NCBI RefSeq assembly: GCF_000384335.2
Contig: NZ_KQ031382.1
Span: 1,550,001-1,614,000 of the forward strand
Direction of reading: 5' to 3'
DNA length: 64,000 nucleotides
Source of the DNA: Hyphomicrobium sp. 99
GTDB taxonomy: Bacteria; Pseudomonadota; Alphaproteobacteria; Rhizobiales; Hyphomicrobiaceae
In this document: piece after piece, positions 9,424 through 18,975 of the stretch
Layout of the letters: each line of letters starts with the position of its first letter
Position numbering within the stretch: the first letter of the stretch is position 1
Program-made: the position numbers and the translations under genes
The notes under the pieces: generated by a model
Database searches by the model: none
What the model was told of the DNA's origin: nothing
The model's input: the letters and a program-made list of their open reading frames with translations, nothing else

Positions 9424-10956
9424 ATGAGCAAGCGCGCCCTTTCCGTCACCCGCGAGCAGAACTTTCCGGAATGGTACCAGGCGGTCGTCCGCGACGGCGA
9501 CATGGCAGAGACGAGCCCTGTCCGCGGCTGCATGATCATCAAGCCATGGGGCTGGGGCGTCTGGGAACGCATCCAGGCCGACCTCGACGCCCGCATCAAG
9601 GATACGGGTCACGACAACTGCTATTTCCCGCTTTTCATTCCGATGAGCTTTCTCGCCAAAGAGGCGGAGCACGTCGAAGGTTTCGCCAAGGAAATGGCGG
9701 TCGTCACGCACCACCGCCTGAAAAACGAGGGCGGCAAGCTGGTGGTCGATCCCGACGCCAAGCTCGAAGAGCCGCTGATCGTCCGCCCGACGTCCGAGAC
9801 GATCATCGGGGATGCATTTCAACGCTGGATCAAAAGCTATCGCGACCTGCCGCTGCTCATAAATCAGTGGGCGAACGTCGTGCGCTGGGAAATGCGTACG
9901 CGTCTCTTCCTGCGCACCGCGGAGTTCCTCTGGCAGGAAGGCCACACGGCGCACGCGGATCGGGAAGACGCAGTCGCCGAGACGCTGAAGATGCTCGAGG
10001 TCTACCGCACGTTTGCGGAAGACGTGCTCGCGATGCCGGTTGTCGCGGGCGAAAAACCGGCGAACGAGCGTTTCCCCGGCGCCGATAACACCTATTCGAT
10101 CGAAGCGATGATGCAGGACGGCAAGGCCCTTCAGGCCGGCACGTCGCATTACCTCGGCACGCACTTCGCCGAAGCGCAGAACATCCAGTTCCAGAATGCG
10201 AAGGGTGAGCTCACCTATTGCCACACGACGAGCTGGGGCGTCTCCACGCGCCTGATCGGCGGCGTGATCATGACCCACGGCGACGACGACGGTTTGCGCC
10301 TGCCGCCCATGATCGCTCCGCGTCAGATCGTTCTTGTCCCGATGCTGCGTGAAAAGCCCGAGGACGCCGAACTCATCGAATATTGCGCTAGCCTCGAGAA
10401 AGAGCTGAAGGCTGCCGGCATTCGCACGCTCGTCGATGTGAAGCCGATCAAGTCCGCCGAGAAGCGCTGGAACTGGGTACGCCGCGGCGCGCCCGTCATC
10501 GTCGAAATCGGCGGCCGCGATGCAAGCGGCGGCAACGTCACGTTCATGCGCCGTGATCGTCTGCGCGACGGCGATAAGATCATCTCGCACACGATGCCGC
10601 GCGCCGATTTCGTCGCCGGTGCCCCCGCGCTCCTGAAGGAGATCCAGGCAAACCTCTACAACGAGGCGAAGGCGCGGCTCGATGGCAACATCATCTCGAA
10701 CATCAAGTCGTTCGAAGAGCTTGAAGCCTACTTCGGACCGGGCGAGGGCGACGACGAGGCAGGCGCTTTCAAAGGCTGGGTGCGGGTGCCCTGGTCGCGT
10801 CCCGAAGGGGCAGCGCTCGAAAGCATCGCGGACCGCTTGAAAGCGCTGAAGCTTACGATCCGCAACGCACCGCTCGAGCAAGAGAAAGCCACGGGGCCGT
10901 GCTTCTTCACGGGGGAACCGGCGAAGGAGTACGTGCTGATAGCACGCGCATACTAA
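9424..10956 (+). CDS. proS: prolyl-tRNA synthetase, archaeal/eukaryotic-like type
   Basis: Charges tRNA-Pro with proline. The 510-residue sequence has the class II core: motif 1 around VRGCMIIKPWGWGVWERIQ, then LIVRPTSETIIG, motif 2 NVVRWEMRTRLFLRTAEFLW, and motif 3 near HGDDDGLRLPP. An anticodon-binding domain lies at about 290-400, and the C-terminal domain ends in aromatic IARAY. This architecture, without the editing insertion and with a C-terminal domain ending in Tyr, is the archaeal/eukaryotic type. The roughly 440-residue form is usual in alphaproteobacteria. The C-terminal domain keeps GPCFFTGEPA but has lost most zinc-binding cysteines. The start ATG follows a purine-rich stretch. 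Confidence 0.93.
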   Translation: MSKRALSVTREQNFPEWYQAVVRDGDMAETSPVRGCMIIKPWGWGVWERIQADLDARIKDTGHDNCYFPLFIPMSFLAKEAEHVEGFAKEMAVVTHHRLKNEGGKLVVDPDAKLEEPLIVRPTSETIIGDAFQRWIKSYRDLPLLINQWANVVRWEMRTRLFLRTAEFLWQEGHTAHADREDAVAETLKMLEVYRTFAEDVLAMPVVAGEKPANERFPGADNTYSIEAMMQDGKALQAGTSHYLGTHFAEAQNIQFQNAKGELTYCHTTSWGVSTRLIGGVIMTHGDDDGLRLPPMIAPRQIVLVPMLREKPEDAELIEYCASLEKELKAAGIRTLVDVKPIKSAEKRWNWVRRGAPVIVEIGGRDASGGNVTFMRRDRLRDGDKIISHTMPRADFVAGAPALLKEIQANLYNEAKARLDGNIISNIKSFEELEAYFGPGEGDDEAGAFKGWVRVPWSRPEGAALESIADRLKALKLTIRNAPLEQEKATGPCFFTGEPAKEYVLIARAY

Positions 10957-11043
10957 AACGGCTGGAATACGGTCTACGGCCTTAACTGCGACACAGGGAG
11001 CTGCGATGCGGCGCGCGATTGGGGTAACGGCGGTGAGGCCACA

Positions 11044-12360
11044 ATGACTGTTTCAGGGCACAGTGAAGCCGCGGCTGGATTGGGTGGGGAACGGGTCGCC
11101 TCCAGCGGCACCGCGCCATTCTCCGCCTTCGAGTGGATGATTGCAGGCCGCTATTTGCGCGCACGGCGCAAGGAAGGCTTCATCTCGGTCATCGCCGGCT
11201 TTTCGTTTCTCGGCATCATGCTCGGCGTCGCGACGCTGATCATCGTCATGGCCGTGATGAACGGCTTCCGGCACGATCTGTTCGGCAAGATCATGGGCCT
11301 CAACGGCCACGTCATCGTCCAGAAGATCGGCGATCCGTTCACCGACTACACCGATATTTCGAGTGCGATTTCGAAAGTTCCCGGCGTCGTCATGGCCATG
11401 CCCGTGATCGAAGGCCAGGTGATGGTCTCCTCGAGCACGCAGGCGCTCGGCGGTCTCGTTCGAGGCGTGCGCGAGACCGATTTGAAATCGCTGAAACTCG
11501 TTTCAGACAACATTCGCGCCGGCACGCTCGATGGTTTCGATAAGCAGACCGGCATCGCGATGGGCGTGCGCTTGGCGAACCAGCTGCGCGTCGGCCTTGG
11601 CGATACGGTGACGCTCGTGTCGCCGCGCGGAGCAGCAACTCCGTTCGGCACCGCGCCCCGTTCGAAGCCCTATCAGATCACGTCGATCTTTGAATTGGGC
11701 ATGTCCGAATACGACCGCATGATGATCTTCATGCCGCTCCCCGAAGCACAGAAATATTTCTCGAAGAACGGCGAGGTCGATGTCGTAGAAGTCGTTGTCG
11801 ATCGCCCCGAAGACGTCGATCACTACAACAATCTGATCAAGGATGCAGGCGGGCCATCGGTAACCATCAACGATTGGCGCCAGCGCAACGAAACGTTCTT
11901 TAACGTGCTCGCAGTCGAGCGAAACGTGATGTTCATCATCCTCTCGCTCATCGTGCTCGTCGCGGCGCTGAATATCATCTCCGGTCTGATGATGCTCGTG
12001 AAGGACAAAGGCCGCGATATCGCGATCTTGAGAACCATGGGCGCGACCAAGGGCGCCGTGATGCGAATATTCCTGATTACCGGCGCGTCGATCGGCGTTG
12101 TCGGTACGCTCGCGGGCCTCATCCTCGGTGTCGTGTTCTGCTGGAATATCGAGAACATCAAGAACTTCGTGTCGTGGGTCACCGGCACGACAGTCTTCGA
12201 TCCGAGCGTCTACTACCTGACGAAGTTGCCCGCCGAGATCGATATCCACGAAACGGGAGGCATTGTCCTGATGGCGCTTCTGCTGTCCGTCCTTGCGACG
12301 CTCTATCCATCGTGGAAGGCGTCGAAGCTCGATCCGGTTGAAGCGTTGCGGTACGAGTGA
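11044..12360 (+). CDS. lolC: lipoprotein-releasing ABC transporter permease (LolC/E-type)
   Basis: Inner-membrane permease that releases mature lipoproteins to the periplasmic chaperone LolA. The 438 residues show an N-terminal cytoplasmic tail, a first helix (about 45-75), a large periplasmic domain (about 80-290), three further helices (MacB/FtsX fold) and the C-terminal PSWKASKLDPVEALRYE. Only one permease gene precedes lolD, which suggests the single-permease LolF-type system known from alphaproteobacteria and not a LolC/LolE pair. lolD follows within 6 bases. Confidence 0.9.
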   Translation: MTVSGHSEAAAGLGGERVASSGTAPFSAFEWMIAGRYLRARRKEGFISVIAGFSFLGIMLGVATLIIVMAVMNGFRHDLFGKIMGLNGHVIVQKIGDPFTDYTDISSAISKVPGVVMAMPVIEGQVMVSSSTQALGGLVRGVRETDLKSLKLVSDNIRAGTLDGFDKQTGIAMGVRLANQLRVGLGDTVTLVSPRGAATPFGTAPRSKPYQITSIFELGMSEYDRMMIFMPLPEAQKYFSKNGEVDVVEVVVDRPEDVDHYNNLIKDAGGPSVTINDWRQRNETFFNVLAVERNVMFIILSLIVLVAALNIISGLMMLVKDKGRDIAILRTMGATKGAVMRIFLITGASIGVVGTLAGLILGVVFCWNIENIKNFVSWVTGTTVFDPSVYYLTKLPAEIDIHETGGIVLMALLLSVLATLYPSWKASKLDPVEALRYE

Positions 12361-12365
12361 GACCC

Positions 12366-13076
12366 ATGGACACCACATCTGTTGCGCCGATTTTGCAGCT
12401 CCAGAACGTCACGCGGTCATTCCGCCAAGGCGAAAAGGAGATCACGGTTCTGACGGGCGTCGACGCCGTTCTGTGGCCCGGTCAAGCCGTGGCTCTAGTC
12501 GGACCCTCCGGCGCCGGTAAATCGACTCTTCTGCACATCACGGGATTGCTTGAATCTCCGACCAGCGGCCGCGTGATCATCAACGGTCGCGACTGCGCAA
12601 CGCTCTCCGAAGCCGAGCGCACGAAACTGCGTAGAAAAGAGATCGGCTTCGTCTATCAGTTTCATCAGCTGTTGCCGGAATTCAGCGCGATTGAAAACGT
12701 CGTCATTCCGCAGCTCATCTTAGGGACCAACCGGAAGGCTGCCGAGGCGCACGCGCGCGAGCTTCTGGCGAGTGTCGGTCTTGCAGGACGGGGAGAGCAT
12801 CGTCCCGCCGAGCTATCGGGCGGCGAACAGCAGCGCACCGCCATTTGCCGCGGGCTTGCCAACAGCCCAAGGCTTCTGCTCGCGGACGAGCCGACCGGAA
12901 ACCTCGATCCGCATACTTCCGAGCATGTGTTCCGTCAGCTGATCGATGTTATCCGCCGCCAGGGCGTCGCAGCGCTGATCGCGACCCACAATATGGAACT
13001 TGCGAGCCGCATGGACCGCGTTCTGCAGGTTCATGAGGGCCGGCTCGTCGAGATCTCGCTGGCGCAAGCGCGCTGA
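12366..13076 (+). CDS. lolD: lipoprotein-releasing ABC transporter ATP-binding protein
   Basis: ATPase subunit that powers lipoprotein release. It has Walker A GPSGAGKST, the Q-loop region FVYQFHQLLPEFSA, the ABC signature LSGGEQQR, Walker B LLLADEPTGNLD and the switch His in ATHN. I use the ATG at 12366 (236 residues); an in-frame GTG at 12357 overlapping the permease stop would add three residues. It pairs with the permease just upstream. Confidence 0.93.
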   Translation: MDTTSVAPILQLQNVTRSFRQGEKEITVLTGVDAVLWPGQAVALVGPSGAGKSTLLHITGLLESPTSGRVIINGRDCATLSEAERTKLRRKEIGFVYQFHQLLPEFSAIENVVIPQLILGTNRKAAEAHARELLASVGLAGRGEHRPAELSGGEQQRTAICRGLANSPRLLLADEPTGNLDPHTSEHVFRQLIDVIRRQGVAALIATHNMELASRMDRVLQVHEGRLVEISLAQAR

Positions 13077-13166
13077 AATTGGCTTGGCCGTACGCCTTAT
13101 GCTCGTAGCTGTGCGGCATCGGCGCGTTTAGCTTGCGACCGGCCGACGGGTACATAACCTAGCGAC

Positions 13167-16100
13167 ATGGAACACGCGATTCGCCCACCCGCACGAAACC
13201 CGAAGTTCATCCACCTCAAGGTGCATTCGGCTTACTCGCTGCTCGAGGGCGCGCTTCCGATAACGAAGCTCGCCAAGCTCGCGACCGCGATGAACCTTCC
13301 CGCGCTTGGCTTGACCGATACGAACAATCTCTTCGGCGCGCTCGAATTTTCCGAGAAGCTTTGGGGCGCGGGCGTGCAGCCGATTTCCGGCACGACGCTC
13401 GATATCGATTTCGGCGACAATCGCGATAACGGTACGGTCACGCTCAAGGCGATGAGCAACGAGCCGCGCGTGAAACCCGCCGGAAAGCTTGCGCTTCTCG
13501 CCATGAACGCTGAGGGTTTCGCCAACCTCATGCGGCTTTCGAAATCCTTGAATTTCGAACCGTCGGCCGACGAGCCCGCGCACGTCAAAGTCGCGCGCCT
13601 TGAAGAACTGTCGGCGGGACTGATCGCGCTGACGGGCGGCCCGCAAGGTCCGATCGATGCCGCCCTTCGCGATGGCCAGCACGAGCAGGCCGTCGAGCGG
13701 CTGAAGACGCTGGAGAAGATTTTCGGCAACCGGCTCTACGTTGAGCTTCAGCGTCACGGTCTTCCAGAAGAAGCCGAGGTCGAGCCGCAGCTGCTCGAAC
13801 TCGCCTACGCGCGCGGTCTGCCGATCGTTGCCACGAACGAATGCTACTTCGCAGTCCGCGGCGACTATGAAGCGCACGACGCGCTGCTCTGCATCGCCGA
13901 TGGCCGCTACGTCGTCGAAGACAATCGCCGCCGTGCCAGCCCCGAGCACTATCTCAAAACCGAAGATGAGATGGCGGCGCTGTTCGCTGATCTGCCCGAA
14001 GCGCTCGAAAACACCGTCGAAATCGCCATTCGCTGTGCCTATCGGCCCGAAGGCCGCAAGCCCATTCTCCCGCGCTTCGTCGCAGCCGACGATAGCCTGA
14101 GCGAAACCGAGAACCTCAGCCTCGAAGCGGCAGAACTGAAGAGACAGGCGATAGAAGGCCTCCAGCGTCGCCTCGACGCGCATGGACCCGCGGAAGGCTT
14201 CACGACCGAGGATTATGAGAAGCGCCTCGCCTACGAGGTGGACGTCATCACGCAGATGAAGTTCCCCGGCTACTTTCTGATCGTTGCCGACTTCATCAAA
14301 TGGTCGAAAGCCAACGGCGTGCCCGTCGGTCCGGGCCGCGGCTCGGGTGCCGGTTCTCTCGTCGCTTACGCGCTGACGATCACCGATCTCGATCCGCTGC
14401 GCTTCGGCCTGTTGTTCGAGCGCTTTCTCAATCCTGAACGCGTTTCGATGCCCGACTTCGACATCGACTTCTGTCAGGAAAAGCGCGATCGCACCATCGA
14501 TTACGTGCAGAAGAAATACGGTGACGATCGCGTCGCGCAGATCATAACGCACGGTAAGCTGCAAGCGCGCGCCGTGCTGCGCGACGTCGGCCGCGTGTTG
14601 CAAATGCCGTACGGTCAGGTCGACCGGCTCTGCAAGCTCGTGCCGAACAATCCTGCAAATCCGGTAACTCTGCGCGAGGCGATCGACGGCGAACCCAAGC
14701 TTCAGGAAGAGCGCGACAGCGAACCGCTCGTTGCGCGGTTGCTCGAGATCGCCGAAAAGCTCGAAGGCCTTTATCGCCACGCCTCGACTCACGCAGCCGG
14801 TATCGTGATCGGCGACAGGCCGCTCGAAGAACTCGTGCCGCTTTATCGCGATCCGAAATCTCACTTCCCGATCACGCAATACAACTGGAAAATGGTCGAG
14901 GCGGCTGGCCTCGTGAAATTCGACTTCCTCGGCCTCAAAACGCTGACCGTTCTCGCGAAGGCGCTCGAGTTGATCAAGCGCGGCCGCGGCATCGATATCG
15001 ATCTAGCGGCGCTGCCACTCGACGATAAGCCGGCCTACGAAATGCTTGCTAAAGCCGATACGGCGGGCGTGTTCCAGCTCGAAAGTACGGGCATGCGCGA
15101 AAGCTTGAAGCGCCTGAAGCCCGACCGCTTCGAAGACATCATCGCCATGGTGGCGCTCTATCGCCCCGGCCCGATGGATAACATCCCGACGTACATCAAC
15201 CGCAAGCACGGCGAAGAGCCGGTCGACTGCCTGCATCCGATGCTCGAAGGCATCCTGAAGGAGACGTACGGCGTCATCATCTATCAGGAGCAGGTCATTC
15301 AGATCGCTCAGGTGATGGGCGGCTATACGCTCGGACAAGCTGACTTGCTGCGCCGGGCGATGGGCAAGAAAGACAAGGCCGAAATGGCCAAGCAGCAAGC
15401 GCGCTTCGTCGAAGGTGCGCTCGCTAATGGCGTCAAAAAAGAAGACGCTATTTATATCTTCGAGCTGGTCGATAAGTTCGCAGGCTACGGCTTCAACAAA
15501 TCGCACGCGGCGGCTTACGCGCTCGTCAGCTATCACACCGCCTATTTGAAGGCGAACTTCCGCGAGGAATTCTTTGCGGCATCGATGACGCTCGATATGG
15601 GCAACACCGACAAGCTCGCTATGTTTGCATCCGAAGCGCGAAAGTCCGGCATTAAAATGCTGCCGCCGTGCGTCAATCAATCGGGTGTCGATTTCGGCGT
15701 CGAGCGGCCAACGGGCGATTCCAAATTGGGAGCAATCCGCTATTCGCTTGCGGCGCTGAAGAACATCGGTTCGGGCGCCGTTGAAACCATCGTCAGTGAG
15801 CGGAGCACCAGCGGACTCTACAGTTCGCTCGGCGATTTCGCGGGCCGTGTCGATGCCAAGGCGCTGAATAAGCGCGCCGTCGAAACGATGGCCAAAGCCG
15901 GAGCTTTCGATTCTCTGAATTCCAATCGCGCACTCGTTGCGGCCAACGCCGATACGATCCTCGCATCAGCGCAGCGGCGAACGTCTGATGCAGCGCAGGG
16001 CATCACGGACCTCTTTGGTTCAGGCGGTAAGCCGGCTGATCTCGTGTTACGCGCTACGCCCGCATGGACCAGCATGGAGAAACTCTCCGCTGAATTCGAG

Positions 16101-16712
16101 GCCATAGGCTTTTATCTTTCCGGCCATCCGCTCGATCAGTACGACCGCGTTCTAGGAAAGCTCGGCGTCAAGCGGGTGAGCGAGTTCGAAGCGCTGGTGA
16201 TGCGCGGAGCAACTGCGGGACGTCTCGCCGGCATCGTCATCGCTGCCCGCGAGCGACGCTCTCAGAAGGGCAACAAGTTCGCGTTCGCAACATTTTCCGA
16301 TGCGACCGGACAATTCGAAGCGATCATTTTCTCCGACACCCTGGCCGCGAGCCGTCATCTTCTCGAACCGGGAACGCCGGTCATCGTCTCAGTCGAAGCC
16401 GAGCGCGACGGCGAGACGATGAAATTGCGCGTGCAGTCGATTGAAGAATTGGACAAAGCCGCAGCCAGCGTTCCGCGCAATCTGAAGCTCGTTCTCGATC
16501 GCAAGTCCGTGGTCGCAAAAGCTGCACCCGTTTCCGATGTCGGCAAATTTTTGAAGCCGAATGCGCGAGGAGGAGAAATTCGCCTCGTGCTCGCGTTGGA
16601 TGACCGCAACCGCGAAATGGAATTCCTATTGCCGGGCCGATACGACGTTTCCCCGCGCGAGGCACTTCGCATTGAGGCACTGCCGATTGTGTCGGAAATC
16701 ATTGAAATTTAA
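13167..16712 (+). CDS. dnaE: DNA polymerase III subunit alpha
   Basis: Catalytic subunit of the replicative polymerase, 1181 residues (normal for DnaE1). In order: an N-terminal PHP domain starting FIHLKVHSAYSLLEGA, the polymerase palm with PDFDIDFC (catalytic Asp pair, about residues 430-437), the tau/beta-binding and fingers regions, a helix-hairpin-helix and an OB-fold (about 1000-1080: MRGATAGRLAGIVIAARERR), and the C-terminal domain. GRGSGAGSLVAYAL and YRPGPMDNIPTYI are typical. It is a single gene with its own upstream gap of about 90 bases. Confidence 0.97.
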   Translation: MEHAIRPPARNPKFIHLKVHSAYSLLEGALPITKLAKLATAMNLPALGLTDTNNLFGALEFSEKLWGAGVQPISGTTLDIDFGDNRDNGTVTLKAMSNEPRVKPAGKLALLAMNAEGFANLMRLSKSLNFEPSADEPAHVKVARLEELSAGLIALTGGPQGPIDAALRDGQHEQAVERLKTLEKIFGNRLYVELQRHGLPEEAEVEPQLLELAYARGLPIVATNECYFAVRGDYEAHDALLCIADGRYVVEDNRRRASPEHYLKTEDEMAALFADLPEALENTVEIAIRCAYRPEGRKPILPRFVAADDSLSETENLSLEAAELKRQAIEGLQRRLDAHGPAEGFTTEDYEKRLAYEVDVITQMKFPGYFLIVADFIKWSKANGVPVGPGRGSGAGSLVAYALTITDLDPLRFGLLFERFLNPERVSMPDFDIDFCQEKRDRTIDYVQKKYGDDRVAQIITHGKLQARAVLRDVGRVLQMPYGQVDRLCKLVPNNPANPVTLREAIDGEPKLQEERDSEPLVARLLEIAEKLEGLYRHASTHAAGIVIGDRPLEELVPLYRDPKSHFPITQYNWKMVEAAGLVKFDFLGLKTLTVLAKALELIKRGRGIDIDLAALPLDDKPAYEMLAKADTAGVFQLESTGMRESLKRLKPDRFEDIIAMVALYRPGPMDNIPTYINRKHGEEPVDCLHPMLEGILKETYGVIIYQEQVIQIAQVMGGYTLGQADLLRRAMGKKDKAEMAKQQARFVEGALANGVKKEDAIYIFELVDKFAGYGFNKSHAAAYALVSYHTAYLKANFREEFFAASMTLDMGNTDKLAMFASEARKSGIKMLPPCVNQSGVDFGVERPTGDSKLGAIRYSLAALKNIGSGAVETIVSERSTSGLYSSLGDFAGRVDAKALNKRAVETMAKAGAFDSLNSNRALVAANADTILASAQRRTSDAAQGITDLFGSGGKPADLVLRATPAWTSMEKLSAEFEAIGFYLSGHPLDQYDRVLGKLGVKRVSEFEALVMRGATAGRLAGIVIAARERRSQKGNKFAFATFSDATGQFEAIIFSDTLAASRHLLEPGTPVIVSVEAERDGETMKLRVQSIEELDKAAASVPRNLKLVLDRKSVVAKAAPVSDVGKFLKPNARGGEIRLVLALDDRNREMEFLLPGRYDVSPREALRIEALPIVSEIIEI

Positions 16713-16847
16713 ACCGGCGGTTGCGGGTCGGATTTAATGCTCCGTACAGCAAATATTTTATTGTAATTATCGACGGCTTTTTCCTCGAATGGACGTTATG
16801 TGCTCAGACGTGAGAGACGCGTCTAATATTCGATAGGAGCCTATCCA

Positions 16848-17096
16848 ATGAAAAAGAGCTTGATTGCTGCAGCGACCTTCGCAGCCATCGCCCTCGGTGC
16901 TGCTGGCGGCGCGAATGCCGGTGTGGCCGGCGCTGGCCTGAACGGCATCGGCGTCCACGCCGATAAGACCGTTGCAGAACACGTCGACTACAGAAGGGAC
17001 CATAGACGCCCGCACCACTTCAACCGTCACCACCGTCATGGCAAGAAGTGGATCTGCCGCTATCGTCACGGCCATCGTCACTGCTTCTGGCGCTAA
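16848..17096 (+). CDS. small exported His/Arg-rich protein
   Basis: An 82-residue protein with a clear signal peptide (MKKSLIAAATFAAIALG, predicted cleavage near ANA at about 24). The mature part is strongly basic and histidine-rich, with HRRPHHFNRHHRHGKKW followed by two cysteines in ICRYRHGHRHCFWR. A good ribosome-binding site (TAGGAG) lies 8 bases before the ATG, and the upstream 100 bases are AT-rich, like a promoter. A hairpin terminator follows at 17114. Similar short basic exported proteins are common in Hyphomicrobiales, but I know no function. Metal binding is a guess from composition. Confidence 0.7.
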   Translation: MKKSLIAAATFAAIALGAAGGANAGVAGAGLNGIGVHADKTVAEHVDYRRDHRRPHHFNRHHRHGKKWICRYRHGHRHCFWR

Positions 17097-17113
17097 GCCC
17101 TGAGAACTAAAGC

Positions 17114-17142
17114 GAAGGTAGCGCGTTAGCGCTGCCTTCTTC
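17114..17142 (+). terminator. putative hairpin terminator
   Basis: An 11-base stem, GAAGGTAGCGC / GCGCTGCCTTC with one G-U pair and a GTTA loop, followed by TTCT. It lies 17 bases after the His/Arg-rich protein stop. The T-run is weak, so the stem is firmer than the terminator call. Confidence 0.55.
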
Positions 17143-17200
17143 TGACACAGTTTGCGTACATAGCTCCGCTCGTTTGAGCTAGCCAATTAAGAGGCAAAAC

Positions 17201-17545
17201 ATGTCGAAGTTCTACGCCGCTCTGGTCGCTGGTTTGCTGCTCGCTACTGGCGCATACGCCGCCGACCAGAAAATTGCCGCGCCCGATATTAAGAAGAACC
17301 TCGAAGCAGCCGCGTCTGACCCCGCGAAGGTCACGGCCTATTGCGCGATGTCGAAGAAGATGGACGAGATCGGCGACGATGAGAAGAAGGCCGAAGCTGC
17401 TGGCGATCAAATCGACGGCTACTTCAAGGTGCTAGGCGACGATTTCGAGAACGCCTGGGACGCTGGCCAGGACGCCGCGGATGGATCGCCTGAAGCGACC
17501 GCGATGGATCAGGCCGTGGCGACCCTCGACGCCAAATGCAAGTAA
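17201..17545 (+). CDS. small exported helical protein, unknown function
   Basis: A 114-residue protein with a signal peptide (KFYAALVAGLLLATGAYAA, cleavage near residue 20) and a polar, mostly helical, acidic mature region (KKMDEIGDDEKKAEAAGD). It has one Cys in the middle (YCAMSKK) and one at the end (LDAKCK), which could form a disulfide. The start is supported by AAGAGG 8 bases upstream. A strong terminator follows at 17624. I do not recognise a named family. Confidence 0.7.
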   Translation: MSKFYAALVAGLLLATGAYAADQKIAAPDIKKNLEAAASDPAKVTAYCAMSKKMDEIGDDEKKAEAAGDQIDGYFKVLGDDFENAWDAGQDAADGSPEATAMDQAVATLDAKCK

Positions 17546-17623
17546 ATCGAACAAACGTCGATGCTGCATCCGGCCAAGCGCTGGACCGGACCCAATAGCT
17601 TATAAATTGCGTGAAATCAGTCG

Positions 17624-17670
17624 CGCACTGCGAGCCGTGGCAAATGCCGTCGGTCGCGGTGCGTTTTTTT
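17624..17670 (+). terminator. rho-independent terminator
   Basis: The arms CGCACTGCGAGCCG and CGGTCGCGGTGCG pair over about 13 positions (one bulge, one G-U), enclosing a smaller TGGC/GCCG hairpin, and are followed directly by seven T. It lies 79 bases after the 114-residue exported protein and separates it from rpsB. Confidence 0.85.
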
Positions 17671-17921
17671 GTGCCCATTCAAGATGAATGGCTAGGGGAC
17701 TTCGCTTCGGCATACCCGCGCAGGGTGATCAAACGTCGCCCGTGGGTTGCACAATCGGACGATCCCCCGTATAAGGCCGCCATCTCACACGCGAGACGCT
17801 CGCGCAATGCGGATGAAAAGCCCCGTATCGCGCTCCGGTGGAGAAGCGCTAAGCCTATGAAACGGCTGGCAATTCTCTTCTCAAGTCTCGCGGAGGTCTA
17901 ACCGGAAAAAGGAACGTTACG
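17671..17921 (+). other. rpsB upstream/leader region
   Basis: 251 bases between the terminator and rpsB. There is no convincing gene; a 96-codon frame ending at 17901 lacks support. It must hold the rpsB promoter. A short GCGAGACGCTCGC inverted repeat near 17792 could be part of an untranslated leader, but I cannot assign a known r-protein leader motif by eye. The rpsB ribosome-binding site is AAAAAGGAACG just before the ATG. Confidence 0.4.
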
Positions 17922-18911
17922 ATGGCACTTCCTGCCTTCAACATGCGTCAGCTATTGGAAGCTGGCGTTCACTTCGGCCACCAGGCTCACCGCTGGAACC
18001 CCAAGATGGCACCGTTCATCTATGGGTCGCGCAACAAAATCCACATTCTCGATCTGACGCAGACGGTGCCGCTCTTGCACCAGGCGCTGCTCAAGGTCTC
18101 CGACACGGTCGCCGGCGGCGGTCGCGTGCTGTTCGTCGCGACGAAGCGTCAGGCTTCCGATGGCATCGCTGAAGCCGCAAAGCGCAGCGCCCAGTACTTC
18201 ATCAACCACCGTTGGCTCGGCGGTACGCTGACCAACTGGAAGACCGTTTCTCAGTCGATCCGCCGTCTTCGCCAGCTTGACGAGATCCTTGCCGATCCGC
18301 AGGGCCGCACGAAGAAGGAAGTCCTGAACCTCACGCGTGAACGCGACAAGCTCAACCAGTCGCTCGGCGGCATCAAGGACATGGGCGGCACGCCCGATCT
18401 CCTCGTTGTCATCGACACGAACAAGGAAGCGATCGCCATTCAGGAAGCGCGCAAGCTCGGCATCCCGATCGTCGCGATCGTCGATACTAACTGCGATCCG
18501 GACGGCGTTGATTATCCGGTTCCGGGCAACGACGACGCTGGTCGTGCGATCACGCTTTATTGCGATCTGATGGCACGCGCCGCTCTCGATGGTCTCGAGC
18601 GTTCGCAGGGCTCTGCTGGCGTCGACATCGGTGCGTCCGAAACGCCGCCGGCTGAAGATCTGCCGAAGGTCGTGTTCAAGGGCATCGAAGCACCGCGCGG
18701 CGAAGCTGATGACCTGAAGCGCATCACCGGCATCAATCCGAAGGTCGAGCAGCGCCTCAACGATGCGGGCGTCTACCACTTCTGGCAGATCGCCGATCTT
18801 ACCCCGGACTACGCTGAATCGCTCGATCGTCAGCTGAAGCTCAGGGGCCAGATCGCCAAGGAAGACTGGGTCGCCCAGGCCAAGAAGCTTGTCGAGGCAG
18901 CCACCGTTTAA
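17922..18911 (+). CDS. rpsB: 30S ribosomal protein S2 with C-terminal extension
   Basis: Small-subunit ribosomal protein, 329 residues. Residues 1-230 are ordinary S2 ([56 protein letters not shown]). After a low-complexity linker, residues 263-329 form an extra helix-hairpin-helix-like domain beginning [21 protein letters not shown] know this domain as an add-on in alphaproteobacterial L21, NuoE and S2. E. coli S2 has about 241 residues. tsf follows after 105 bases that include a hairpin. Confidence 0.96.
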   Translation: MALPAFNMRQLLEAGVHFGHQAHRWNPKMAPFIYGSRNKIHILDLTQTVPLLHQALLKVSDTVAGGGRVLFVATKRQASDGIAEAAKRSAQYFINHRWLGGTLTNWKTVSQSIRRLRQLDEILADPQGRTKKEVLNLTRERDKLNQSLGGIKDMGGTPDLLVVIDTNKEAIAIQEARKLGIPIVAIVDTNCDPDGVDYPVPGNDDAGRAITLYCDLMARAALDGLERSQGSAGVDIGASETPPAEDLPKVVFKGIEAPRGEADDLKRITGINPKVEQRLNDAGVYHFWQIADLTPDYAESLDRQLKLRGQIAKEDWVAQAKKLVEAATV

Positions 18912-18975
18912 TCGGCGTTGGCGCCTGACATCGAACTGACGTGCTGCTGAAGCACGACTGTGAATGAACTGATAT

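Noticed and set aside
9172-10881. 569-codon minus-strand frame
   Set aside because: Antisense to proS; composition is that of a shadow frame.
13128-14879. 583-codon minus-strand frame
   Set aside because: Antisense to dnaE, with no recognisable motif; same artefact.
17611-17901. 96-codon frame before rpsB
   Set aside because: It starts inside a terminator stem, has no similarity or leader, and covers the rpsB promoter region.
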